DNA from: CAVQBC01 sp963710665
Lineage (GTDB): Bacteria > Actinomycetota > Thermoleophilia > Solirubrobacterales > Solirubrobacteraceae
Reading direction: 5' to 3'
Assembly (NCBI GenBank): GCA_963710665.1
Contig: CAVQBC010000008.1
Span: forward strand, 992,001-1,056,000
Length of the DNA stretch: 64,000 nucleotides
Under the pieces are notes generated by a model. That model searched no databases and was not told the origin of the DNA. It saw nothing but the letters and a program-made list of their open reading frames with translations. Shown here one piece after another: positions 26,303-35,500 of this stretch (the stretch's first letter is position 1; the number at the start of each line of letters is the position of its first letter). A program made the translations under genes and the position numbers.

Positions 26303-27960
26303 CCGCCACGCTGCGCAGGCTGGCCGCCCTGGCGAAGGCGCCCCGCGCCCGGCTCGCGCTCGCCGCCGGCCTCGGCGTCGTGACGATCGCGTTCGGCGTC
26401 GGCCTGATGGCGACCGCCGGCTACCTCATCTCCCGCGCGGCCGAGCAGCCGCCGATCCTCGCGCTGACCACCGCGATCGTCGCGGTGCGCTTCTTCGGGC
26501 TCGGCCGCCCGCTCGCCCGCTACTGCGAGCGGCTGGCCTCCCACGACGTCGCGCTGCGCTCGCTCGCGCGCGTCCGCACGCGCGTGTACGACCGGATCGA
26601 GCCGCTGGCGCCCGGCGGGCTGCACGCCTACGCGGACGGCGACCTGCTGACGCGGCTGGTCGCCGACGTCGACGCGCTGGGAGACCTCCATCCGCGCGTG
26701 CTGCTGCCACCGGTGGTCGGGCTGGGCGCCGCGGCGCTCAGCGTCGGCGCCACGGCGGCGGTGCTGCCCGCCGCGGCCCCGGTGCTCGCGGCGGGCCTCC
26801 TGGCCGGCGGCGTCGCGGTCCCCGCGCTCGCCGCCCGCCTCGAGCGCCACGCCGGGCGCCGGCAGGCGGCCGCCCGCGCCGAGCTCACCACGCAGCTCGT
26901 CGAGCTGCTGCGCGGCGCGCCCGAGCTCGTCGTCAACGGCGCGGGCGGGGCCGCGCAGGCGCGGGTCCGCGCGGCCGACCGGGAGCTCGTCGCGGTCGCC
27001 CGGAGCGACGCGCGTACCGGCGGGCTCGCCGACGGCCTCGCGCTCGTCGTGACGGGCGCGACCGTGACGGCGGTGCTCGCGCTCGCCGTCGGCGCCCACG
27101 CGGACGGCGCGCTGCCCGGCGTGTTGATCGCGATGCTCGCGCTGCTGGCGCTCGCGAGCTTCGAGGCGGTGCAGCCGCTCGCCGGCGCGGCGCGCGAGCT
27201 GGTGCGGATCGTGGGGGCGGGCGACCGGGTCCTCGAGCTGCTCGACCGCGAGCCGGAGGTCGTCGATCCGGGGGATCCCATCCCACCGCCGGCGGGCCCG
27301 GTCCGCCTCGCGCTCGAGGACGTGCGGGCCCGTTACGAGCCGGGCGGCCCGCCGGTGCTCGACGGCCTGAGCCTGCGCCTCGACCCCGGCCGCCGCATCG
27401 CGCTGGTGGGCGCGAGCGGCGCCGGAAAGACGACGGTGGTCAACCTGCTGCTGCGCTTCCTCGATCCCGAGGCCGGCCGCGTGACGCTCAACGGGTGCGA
27501 CCTGCGCGCGTACCGCCAGGACGACGTGCGCGCCGTGATCGCGGTCGTGGGCCAAGAGGCGCATCTGTTCTCGGCGAGCGTGCGCGACAACGTGGCGCTC
27601 GCGCGGCCGGAGGCGGGCGATGCCGAGGTCCTGCACGCGCTGGGCCGCGCGGGCCTGGGCGACTGGCTGGAGAGCCTGCCGGACGGCCTCGACACGCACG
27701 TGGGGGAGGAGGGGCGGCGGCTCTCCGGCGGGCAGCGGCAGCGCGTCGCGCTCGCGCGGGCGCTGCTGGCCGACGCGCCCGTGCTGGTGCTCGACGAGCC
27801 CACCGCGCACCTGGACCCCGCCACCGCCGAGCGGCTGATGGCGGACCTCCTCGCGGCCGCGGGCACGCGGTCGGTGCTGCTCATCACGCACCGGCCCGAG
27901 GGACTCGCGCTCGCCGACGAGGTCGTCGACCTCGGGGAGGGGCGCGGATGCTGGAGCTGA
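26299..27960 (+). CDS. cydC: CydC-type ABC exporter half
   Basis: 553 residues. The membrane domain begins ARLALAAGLGVVTIAFGVGL and has the CydC-typical ATAGYLISRAAEQPPIL and RFFGLGRPLARYCERL. The ATPase has Walker A GASGAGKTTVVN, signature RLSGGQRQRVALARALL and Walker B VLVLDEPTAHLD. It is the partner of CydD in the cytoplasmic membrane. ATG 26299 overlaps the cydD stop, and the 3' end overlaps the DUF389 gene by 13 bases, so all three are coupled. The canonical LSGGQ here and the altered one in CydD suggest two unequal ATP sites. Confidence 0.9.
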   Translation: MTATLRRLAALAKAPRARLALAAGLGVVTIAFGVGLMATAGYLISRAAEQPPILALTTAIVAVRFFGLGRPLARYCERLASHDVALRSLARVRTRVYDRIEPLAPGGLHAYADGDLLTRLVADVDALGDLHPRVLLPPVVGLGAAALSVGATAAVLPAAAPVLAAGLLAGGVAVPALAARLERHAGRRQAAARAELTTQLVELLRGAPELVVNGAGGAAQARVRAADRELVAVARSDARTGGLADGLALVVTGATVTAVLALAVGAHADGALPGVLIAMLALLALASFEAVQPLAGAARELVRIVGAGDRVLELLDREPEVVDPGDPIPPPAGPVRLALEDVRARYEPGGPPVLDGLSLRLDPGRRIALVGASGAGKTTVVNLLLRFLDPEAGRVTLNGCDLRAYRQDDVRAVIAVVGQEAHLFSASVRDNVALARPEAGDAEVLHALGRAGLGDWLESLPDGLDTHVGEEGRRLSGGQRQRVALARALLADAPVLVLDEPTAHLDPATAERLMADLLAAAGTRSVLLITHRPEGLALADEVVDLGEGRGCWS

Positions 27961-28910
27961 GGGTGTTCGGCGAGACGCCGCGGCTCGAGCCCCTCGGCCG
28001 CGAGCTCGACCACGACGGCGTCGCCCGCGCCGTCGCGCTCGCGCCCGGGGTGCGGGCCGGCCACTCCCTGCTCACGGCCGAGGTGCACCCGGAGGCGGCC
28101 GACGCGGTGCTTGCGATCCTCAGGCGCGCCGGCGTGTCCCGCGAGGACGTCGCCCTCGCCCGCCTCGACGACATCGGGCCGGTCCGGCGCGGGCAGGCGA
28201 CCGCGAGCCTCGTGTGGGCCGACGTGCTCGGCCAGGCCTCCGTCAACGCCCGCACGGTCGCCCGCTACCTGGTGTTCATGATCGCCGCGGGCATCATCGC
28301 CGCGTTCGGGGTCATCGAGGTCAACGAGATCCTGATCGTCGGCGCGATGGCGGTGAGCCCCGACCTGCTCCCCATCACGGCCGCCTGTGTGGCGCTCGTC
28401 GCGGGTCGCCACGCGCTCGCCGCGAGGGCGCTCGTCACGCTCGTCGTGGGGCTGGGCGTCGTGTGCGCGGTGGGTGCGCTGCTCACCGCCGGGCTCGAGC
28501 TCACGGGCCTGCTGCCGGACGATTTCGTGGTGGGCGAGACCGCGCTCTCGGGGCTCACGACGGTCAACGCCTCGACGATCGGGGTGGCGCTCGCCGCCGG
28601 CGTCGCCGGGATGCTCGCCGTCGAGACCCGGGCCAGCGCGACCGTCGGTGTCGGCATCTCCATCACGACGATCCCAGCCGCCGCCTATCTCGGCGTGGCG
28701 GCGGGGGCGGGCGAGCTGGACCGGGTCCTGGGCGCCGGCGCCGTCCTCGCCGTCAACATCACGGTGCTGCTCCTCGCCGGGAGCACGACACTGCTGCTCC
28801 AGCGCCGGCTCGCGCCGGTCAGAGGCCCAGCGGGTGCTGGGTCTCCGGGAGCCGGTCCAGCTGACGGCGCAGCTCGCGGAGGTCGAGCGGCCCCGCCTGC
28901 GCCGCGGTGA
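27948..28910 (+). CDS. DUF389 membrane protein
   Basis: 320 residues. An N-terminal cytoplasmic part of about 95 residues resembles a small alpha/beta domain. Then come about six hydrophobic helices with the DUF389 features VNEILIVGAMAVSPDLLPI and the TTVNASTIGVALAAGVAGML region. The family is of unknown function, proposed to be a transporter. The final 30 residues are low-complexity Gly/Pro/Ala and overlap an opposite-strand gene, so the true end may differ. The start lies inside cydC. Confidence 0.78.
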   Translation: MLELRVFGETPRLEPLGRELDHDGVARAVALAPGVRAGHSLLTAEVHPEAADAVLAILRRAGVSREDVALARLDDIGPVRRGQATASLVWADVLGQASVNARTVARYLVFMIAAGIIAAFGVIEVNEILIVGAMAVSPDLLPITAACVALVAGRHALAARALVTLVVGLGVVCAVGALLTAGLELTGLLPDDFVVGETALSGLTTVNASTIGVALAAGVAGMLAVETRASATVGVGISITTIPAAAYLGVAAGAGELDRVLGAGAVLAVNITVLLLAGSTTLLLQRRLAPVRGPAGAGSPGAGPADGAARGGRAAPPAPR

Positions 28911-29094
28911 CGCGCGAGAGCTCCCACGCGGCGACCATCGGGCAGCCGATGCAGACGAGGACGACGAGGGCCAGCGCGGCGGGGGGTGCTGGAACGAGGA
29001 CCGCGGCGCCGAGCAGGCCCGCGCACACGATGACCGTGACCATGACGGAGATCAAGGTCAGGAGGACGTGCCGGCGGCGGAGCTTGTGACGCAT
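28819..29094 (-). CDS. Small two-helix membrane protein
   Basis: 91 residues. A basic start MRHKLRRRHV precedes one long hydrophobic helix and a second (PPAALALVVLVCIGCPMVAA), then a charged tail (DLRELRRQLDRLPETQ). The layout suggests a small membrane protein, perhaps DUF2933-like around VCIGCP. Its last 92 bases lie opposite the 3' end of the DUF389 gene. Codon use supports it over the low-complexity DUF389 tail in that overlap. Confidence 0.5.
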   Translation of the reverse strand: MRHKLRRRHVLLTLISVMVTVIVCAGLLGAAVLVPAPPAALALVVLVCIGCPMVAAWELSRVTAAQAGPLDLRELRRQLDRLPETQHPLGL

Positions 29095-29140
29095 GACCCA
29101 CTGCCAACCCTACCCTCCTCGCGAGAGATGTGAACGTCGC

Positions 29141-29806
29141 TCAGCCGCGCAGCCCGGCGACGCCCTTGACGGCCAGATAGGCGCCGACCGCCGCGAACAC
29201 CGCGACGAGCAGCGCCTGCTCGTGCCGGCGCGCCCAGTCGTTGACCCGGGTGATGCGGGCGAGCGTCTCCGATCCGGGCCGGCCGAGGAGCACGAACGCC
29301 GAGATCGGGACGCTGAACCAGATCGCGTTGTAGGCGAGCACCTCCACGATCGCCTGCCCGGTCTGCGGCTGGTCGCTCGCGATCGCGTTGAGCGCCACGA
29401 GGTAGAAGATGCCCGGCACGTGGGTCGCGACGCCGGCCGCCGCGGCGACCCGTGGCGTCGGCCGGCGCAGCATCCTCACGATGCGCCGCTCGCCGCCCGG
29501 GGCGCGCCGCTCGCTCGGTCGGCGCATGCGGCCGGACCCCACGCCGACCGCGAACCCGAGCATCGCCGTGCCGGCCAGGATGTCGACCACCGCGGTGCGA
29601 TCCGAGGGCCCGCCCGGCAGGTCGACGCCGTGCAGGCCGGTCACGACGAGGATCCCGACCGCCACGCTGAACGTGAGGCCGGCCGCGGCGAAGGCCGCCA
29701 GCGGCGCGCGCGGGGACGGGCTCGACAGGAGCGCGTACACGGCGGCGAGGCTCGTGCTCGGCCGGACCGCGCTGGCAGCCGCGAGGATCAGCGCCTCGAC
29801 GTTCAT
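29141..29806 (-). CDS. GAP-family (LysE-related) membrane protein
   Basis: 221 residues with six hydrophobic segments. It begins MNVEALILAAASAVRPSTSL, as in the GAP/Sap family of mycobacteria, which is linked to export of glycopeptidolipids or other surface lipids. A central charged loop (RRPSERRAPGGERRIVRM) separates two three-helix halves, and VPGIFYLVALNAI is typical of the second half. The role in export to the envelope is inferred from the family. It is divergent from the phosphodiesterase, with a TCACCC element in between. Confidence 0.75.
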   Translation of the reverse strand: MNVEALILAAASAVRPSTSLAAVYALLSSPSPRAPLAAFAAAGLTFSVAVGILVVTGLHGVDLPGGPSDRTAVVDILAGTAMLGFAVGVGSGRMRRPSERRAPGGERRIVRMLRRPTPRVAAAAGVATHVPGIFYLVALNAIASDQPQTGQAIVEVLAYNAIWFSVPISAFVLLGRPGSETLARITRVNDWARRHEQALLVAVFAAVGAYLAVKGVAGLRG

Positions 29807-29852
29807 CGACGTCCCACGCGTGGTTCATAGTCGATCCGCGGGGCCGCGGGGA

Positions 29853-29899
29853 TCACCCGGTTCGGGCGATGCGCGCCCGGCGCGCATCCCGCAGGATCG
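29853..29899 (+). promoter_or_regulatory. Bipartite TCACCC regulatory element (site 2)
   Basis: TCACCCG-GTT-CGGGCGA is followed at base 39 by GCAGGATCG, as at site 1. The GTG start of the phosphodiesterase is 52 bases from the first T. A second inverted repeat, GATGCGCGCC/GGCGCGCATC around one C (29868-29888), overlaps the right half and is not present at the other sites. Confidence 0.6.
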
Positions 29900-29904
29900 C
29901 TTCG

Positions 29905-31956
29905 GTGGACACCGATGGCGAAGCGGAGCGCGGCTGGCATCCGGTCAAGCCGCGCCTGAGGCCCCTGCGCCTGCTGGTCGCGTGGGTGGTGTCGGCGGTC
30001 GCGCTCTATGTGGCGGTCGCGATCCTGCCCGGCGCCCACCTCAAGGGTCCCGTCGGCGCCCTCCTGATCGCGGCGGTCATCGCGATCCTCAACGCGACGC
30101 TGCCCCCGGTGGTGGCGGCGCTGCGGCTCCCGTTCACGCTCGTCGTCGGGTTCCTCCTCGTGCTGGCGGTCGACGCGTTCGCGCTCGTCCTGGCCGCCGA
30201 CCTGCTCCCGGCCTTCCTCAGCATCGACTCGTTCAGCGACGCGCTGCTGACGTCGCTGCTGGCGACGGCGGTGACGATGCCGATCCAGGTCCTGCTCGGC
30301 ATCGACGATCACGACGAGTACGCGATGCGCGTCGTCCAGCGCGTCGCGCGCCGCCAGGGCCGCCCGTCGCGGACGGAGGCGCCGGGCATCCTGTTCCTCG
30401 AGATCGACGGGCTCGGCCTGCCGATCCTCGAGCGGGCGATGCGCAGCGGCAGCGCGCCGACCATGGCCCGCTGGATGGCCGACGACGGCTATCGGCTGAC
30501 CGAGTGGGAGACGGACCTCTCCTCCCAGACCGGCGCGAGCCAGGCGGGCATCCTGCTCGGCTCCAACGAGGACATCCCGGCCTTCCGCTGGGTCGAGAAG
30601 GAGACGGGCACGCTGATGGTCTGCTCGTCGCCGGAGGACTGCGCCGAGATCGAGCGCCGCCACGCGACCGGCGCCGGGCTGCTGGTGCGCGGCGGCGCCA
30701 GCCGCGGCAACCTCCTCTCCGGCGAGGCGGAGGAGACGATCCTGACCGTCAGCCGCATGGAGTCCGAGAAGCGGGCCAACCCCGGCTACCGCGCGTTCCT
30801 CGCCGACGGCGTCAACGTCACGCGCGCGCTGGTGCTGTTCGGCTGGGAGGTCGGCCTCGAGTGGATCGCGGCGCGGCGCGCGGTCCGGCGCGACGTCCGC
30901 CCGCGCGGGCACCGCGGCGGGAGCTACCCGTTCCTCCGAGGCGTGCTGTGCGTGATCGTGCGCAACCTGATCGTCTACGGGGTGCTGGCCGACATGATGC
31001 GCGGCCGCCCCGCCGTCTACGCGACCTTCTCGAGCTACGACGAGGTCGCCCACCACTCGGGACTCGAGCGCGCCGACACGCTCGAGGCGCTGCGCAAGCT
31101 CGACCGGCAGTTCGCCCAGATCGAGCGCGCCCGGCGTTACGCGCCGCGGCCGTACGAGATCGTCGTGCTCTCCGATCACGGGCAGACGCAGGGCGCGACC
31201 TTCAAGCAGCGCAACGGCTACGGGCTCGACGACCTCGTCGAGCGCTCGCTGACGAGCGGGCAGGTGACGGAGTTCGCCGGCGGCGACGAGCAGAGCGCGA
31301 TGGCCCGCAACGCGGTCGACGACGCGACCGGCCGGCGAAAGAAGCCCGCCAAGAACGACGTCTCCGGCCGGGACGTCGTCGTGCTCGGCTCCGGCAACCT
31401 CGGCCTCGTCTACCTGATGGAGGAGAAGCGGCGGCTCCTGCTCGAGGAGATCGACGAGCGACACCCCGAGCTGATCGGCGTCCTGCGCTCGCACCCGCAC
31501 ATCGGCTGGCTGCTCGTCCGCTCCCGCGAGCGCGGCCCGGTCGTCCTCGGCCCGCGCGGCGAGCGGTACCTGCGCGACGGCCGCGTTGAAGGGGAGGACC
31601 CGCTCGCCGGGTTCTCACCCACCGCGTGGCGCCACCTGCTGCGCACGGACACCTTCGCGCACGTCCCCGACATCGCGGTCGGCAGCTTCTACGACCCCGA
31701 GCAGGAGGAGGGGTGCGCGTTCGAGGAGCTGATCTCCTTCCACGGCGGGCTCGGCGGGCCCCAGACGCGGGCGTTCGTCCTGCACCCGGCGCACCTCCCG
31801 GTCCCGAAGGAGCCGATCATCGGCGCGGCCGCCGTGCACGCGCTGCTCTCCGGCTGGCGCGAGTCCCTCCAGGGCGGGGACGGCGCGGAGCAGAGCCGCG
31901 CCCGCCCCGGGGCCGGGTCCACCCGGCCCCGGGACGACGGCGCGGTGGTCGGCTAG
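29905..31956 (+). CDS. Phage-holin-like membrane domain fused to alkaline-phosphatase-superfamily phosphodiesterase
   Basis: 683 residues. Residues about 20-125 form four helices of the mycobacterial holin-like family (LLVAWVVSAVALYVAVAILP, then ILNATLPPVVAALRLPF). From about 150 a phosphodiesterase/nucleotide pyrophosphatase domain follows: FLEIDGLGLPIL (metal Asp), TGASQAGILLGSN (likely nucleophile region), TFSSYDEVAHHSG and VVLSDHGQTQG (metal ligands), and a late His in SFHGGLGG. It should cleave phosphodiester or phosphate bonds; the side of the membrane it faces is not evident. GTG 29905 is the only start that keeps the first helix. The fusion puts the enzyme at the membrane, perhaps acting on lipid or teichoic-type polymers. 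Confidence 0.82.
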   Translation: MDTDGEAERGWHPVKPRLRPLRLLVAWVVSAVALYVAVAILPGAHLKGPVGALLIAAVIAILNATLPPVVAALRLPFTLVVGFLLVLAVDAFALVLAADLLPAFLSIDSFSDALLTSLLATAVTMPIQVLLGIDDHDEYAMRVVQRVARRQGRPSRTEAPGILFLEIDGLGLPILERAMRSGSAPTMARWMADDGYRLTEWETDLSSQTGASQAGILLGSNEDIPAFRWVEKETGTLMVCSSPEDCAEIERRHATGAGLLVRGGASRGNLLSGEAEETILTVSRMESEKRANPGYRAFLADGVNVTRALVLFGWEVGLEWIAARRAVRRDVRPRGHRGGSYPFLRGVLCVIVRNLIVYGVLADMMRGRPAVYATFSSYDEVAHHSGLERADTLEALRKLDRQFAQIERARRYAPRPYEIVVLSDHGQTQGATFKQRNGYGLDDLVERSLTSGQVTEFAGGDEQSAMARNAVDDATGRRKKPAKNDVSGRDVVVLGSGNLGLVYLMEEKRRLLLEEIDERHPELIGVLRSHPHIGWLLVRSRERGPVVLGPRGERYLRDGRVEGEDPLAGFSPTAWRHLLRTDTFAHVPDIAVGSFYDPEQEEGCAFEELISFHGGLGGPQTRAFVLHPAHLPVPKEPIIGAAAVHALLSGWRESLQGGDGAEQSRARPGAGSTRPRDDGAVVG

Positions 31957-32405
31957 ACCGCCGCCTGGCGGCGGCCGCCGTAGGCGATGAGTCCGAAGAC
32001 GATCAGGATGTCGACGGAGAAGAGGGCCAGCGACAGGAACGGAGAGGCCGGCAGGAAGAGCAACTGGACGATCGCGTTCACGCTCGCCGAGCCGATGCCG
32101 ATCCACCGCCCGAACTCACTCCCCCGCCAGATCGCGAAGGCGGCGATGACCTGGACCGCGCCGACGATCAGCACGATCCAGCCCCACGTGGCGAGGTCGC
32201 TGATGACGTACCTCGCGTCCGCGACGTAGAAGTTCGCGTTGTCGATCGCGGCGATCCCGTAGATGACGTTGAGGACGCCGACGATGAGGATCATCACGCC
32301 GGCGAAGGTGACCCATCCCTGACCTTCGGTCGGCCCGAGCTCATCGACGGGAGCCGGCTCTACGCCCCGGGACGCGCCGGTCGGCACCTGGGAGACGTCT
32401 GACAT
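31953..32405 (-). CDS. DUF7144-like small membrane protein
   Basis: 150 residues. After a 40-residue soluble start come four helices: FAGVMILIVGVLNVIYGIAA, then the family-typical segment VISDLATWGWIVLIVGAVQV, then a short loop and two more ending DILIVFGLIAYGG. A paralogue is at 47980. No biochemical role is known. A very good ribosome site (GGAAGGAG) precedes ATG 32405. It is convergent with and overlaps the phosphodiesterase stop by 4 bases. The TCACCC element lies 85 bases upstream of the start. Confidence 0.75.
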   Translation of the reverse strand: MSDVSQVPTGASRGVEPAPVDELGPTEGQGWVTFAGVMILIVGVLNVIYGIAAIDNANFYVADARYVISDLATWGWIVLIVGAVQVIAAFAIWRGSEFGRWIGIGSASVNAIVQLLFLPASPFLSLALFSVDILIVFGLIAYGGRRQAAV

Positions 32406-32443
32406 GCTGCACAACTCCTTCCGGTCGGAATAGACCCCAGATT

Positions 32444-32490
32444 CGAGCTTGCATCGCACCGGCGCTCTGCACATCGCCCGAATAGGGTGA
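32444..32490 (-). promoter_or_regulatory. Bipartite TCACCC regulatory element (site 3)
   Basis: Read on the minus strand: TCACCC-TATT-CGGGCGA, and from base 39 GCAAGCTCG. Spacing is identical to sites 1 and 2. It points toward the DUF7144-like gene. It sits in the 135-base gap shared with recC on the other strand. Confidence 0.6.
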
Positions 32491-32540
32491 TCTTCGGACA
32501 CCGCGTCAGATAGGCGCGCTCCCGTCCGACTCCGCATCAC

Positions 32541-35500
32541 GTGCTGCACCTCCACCGAGCCGAACGAGCCGACGGCCTCCTCGAGGCGCTGCGCGCGCTG
32601 CTGGCCGATCCGCCGGGCGATCCGTTCGCGCCCGAGGTCGTCGCGGTGCCCACCCGCGGGATGGAGCGCTGGCTCGCGCAGCGGATGTCCGACCGCCTCG
32701 GGGCGACGCCCGGGCGCGCCGACGGCGTGTGCGCGAACGTCGCCTTCCCGCCGCCACGGCGGCTGGTCGGCGACGCGGTCGCGGCGGCCTCCGGGCTCGA
32801 TCCCGACGCCGACCCGTGGCTGCCGGAGCGTGCGGTGTGGCCGCTGCTCGAGGTCGCCGGCGAGTGCCTGGCCGAGCCGTGGCTGCAGCGCCTCGCGGAC
32901 CACCTGGGCGGGGCGGGGGACGCGGCGGACCCCGCGCGGCGGGCGCGGCGGTTCGGCGCCCTGCGCCACCTGTCGGATCTCTACGACCGCTACGCGCTGC
33001 ACCGGCCCGCGATGGTCCGGGCCTGGGCGGAGGGGCAGGACACCGACGGCGCCGGCGCGCCCCTGCCCGACGGCGCCGCCTGGCAGGCCGAGCTGTGGCG
33101 CCGCCTGCGCGCGCGGATCGCGGCGCCCGGTCCCGCCGAGCGGCTGCAGGCCGCGTGCGCCCGGCTGCGCGAGGACCCCGGGCTCGCCGATCTCCCCGGC
33201 CGCCTGTCGCTGTTCGGCCTGACCCGCCTGCCCGCCGGCCACCTCGACGTGCTGCGGGCGCTCGCCGCCGGCCGCGACGTCCACGTCTTCGTGCTGCACC
33301 CGTCCCCGGCGCTGTGGGCCGCGGTCGCCGCCGAGACGTCGGGCGGGCCGGCGGTCGTCCGGCGCGCCGTCGACCCGACCGCGCGGCTGCCCGCCAACCG
33401 GCTGCTCGCCTCCTGGGGGCACGACGCGCGCGAGCTGCAACTCGTGCTCGGGGCGGCCGGCGAGCACGTCGAGCACCACCATCCCGTCGAGCAGGGCGAG
33501 GACACGCTGCTCGCCCGCATCCAGGCCGACGTGCGCGCCGACCGCTCGCCGCCGGGACCGCCGCTCCCCGGCGAGGCGGACCGCCGCCCGCCGCTCGCCG
33601 CCGAGGACCGCAGCGTGCAGGTCCACGCCTGCCACGGCCGCGCGCGCCAGGTCGAGGTCCTCCGCGACGCGATCCTGCACCTGCTCGACGAGGACCCGCG
33701 CCTCGAGCCGCGCGACGTGATCGTCATGTGCCCCGACATCGAGACGTTCGCGCCGCTGATCCAGGCCACCTTCGGGGCCGGGGAGGTCGCCGAGGCCGAC
33801 GACGACCCCGACTCGCCGCCGGCCGGCATCCGCCCGCCCGACCTGCGGGTCCGCCTCGCCGACCGCTCGGTGCGCCAGACCAACCCGGTCCTCGGCGTCG
33901 TCGCCCGGCTGATCGAGCTCGCCGAGGAGCGGCTCACGGCATCGCAGGTGCTCGACCTCGCGGACCGCGAGCCGGTGCGCCGGCGATTCCGGCTCGACGA
34001 CGACGACCTCGCGCGGCTCGAGGACTGGGTGGCGGCGAGCGGCATCCGCTGGGGGCTCGACGCCGAGCACCGCGCGCCCTTCAAGCTCGACAAGCTCGCC
34101 GAGGGCACGTGGCGCGCGGGGCTCGACCGGGTGCTCGTCGGCGTGACGATGACCGAGGACGAGCTGCGCCTGTACGAGGGCGTGCTGCCGCTCGACGACG
34201 TCGAGAGCGGGGCGATCGACCTCGCCGGGCGCTTCGCGGAGCTCGTGGACCGCCTGCGCGCCGCGCTCGCCGCGATGAGCGAGCCGCAGCCGATCGACGC
34301 GTGGGCGGCGGCGATCGCGGAGGCCGCCGACGCGCTGACCGCCACGACCCAGCGCGACGCGTGGCAGCGCTCGGAGCTGCAGCGCCTGCTCGACGACGTC
34401 GTCACCGAGGCCACCGTGGACGGGGCCGTCGACGGGACGGAGCTCGCGTTGCCGGAGATCCGCGCGCTGCTCGCCGAGCGCCTGCAGGGCCGGCCCACGC
34501 GCGCGAACTTCCGCACCGGGCACCTGACGATCTGCACGCTCGTGCCGATGCGCTCGGTGCCGCACCGGGTCGTCTGCCTGCTCGGGCTCGACGACGCGGT
34601 GTTCCCCCGCAAGGCGCCGCGCGACGGCGACGACCTCATGCTCTCCGACCCGCACGTCGGCGACCGCGACTCGCGGACCGAGGACCGCCAGCTGCTGCTC
34701 GACGCGCTGCTCGCGGCGCGCGACCGCCTGATCGTCACCTACACCGGCAACGACGAGCGCACGAACCTCGCGCGGCCGCCCGCGGTGCCGGTCGGCGAGC
34801 TGCTCGACATGGTCGACCGCACGGTCCGCGACGCCGGCGGCGCCCCCGCCCGCGCCCGGGTCGTGGTGCGTCACCCGCTGCAGCCGTTCGACGTGCGCAA
34901 CTTCACCGCGGGCGCGCTCGTGCGCGAGCGGGCGTGGAGCTTCGACCGCGTGATGCTGGCGGGCGCGCACGCCCTCACCGGCGAGCGCGCCGCGCCCGGG
35001 CCGTTCCTCCCCGGCCCGCTGCCGGCCGCCGCGGCGCCGCTGGTCGAGCTGGAGGACCTCGTGCGCTTCGCGGGCAACCCCGTGCGGGCGTTCCTGCGCC
35101 AGCGGCTCGGGATCGCGATCGGCGACCTCGCCGACGAGGTCGACGACGCGCTGCCGGTCGAGCTCGACGGCCTCGAGACGTGGGGCTTCGGTCAGCGCCT
35201 GGTCGACGCGCTGCTCGCCGGCGCGGACGTCGAGGCGGCGGTCGCGGCGGAGCGGGCGCGCGGCGCGCTGCCGCCGGGAGAGCTCGCCGAGGGCGTCATC
35301 GACGCCGTGCGCCCCGTCGCCTCCGACATCGTCGCCCACGCCCGCGCCCTGCTCGGCGAGACCGCCGGCCCGGGGTCGGTCGACGTGAAGGTCTCCCTTC
35401 CGGGCCCGCCCCGCTCGCTGAGCGGCACCGTGGCCGGCGTCAGCGGCGACGTGCTGCGCGCCGTGACCTACTCGCGCGTGAACCCGCGCCACCGGCTGCT

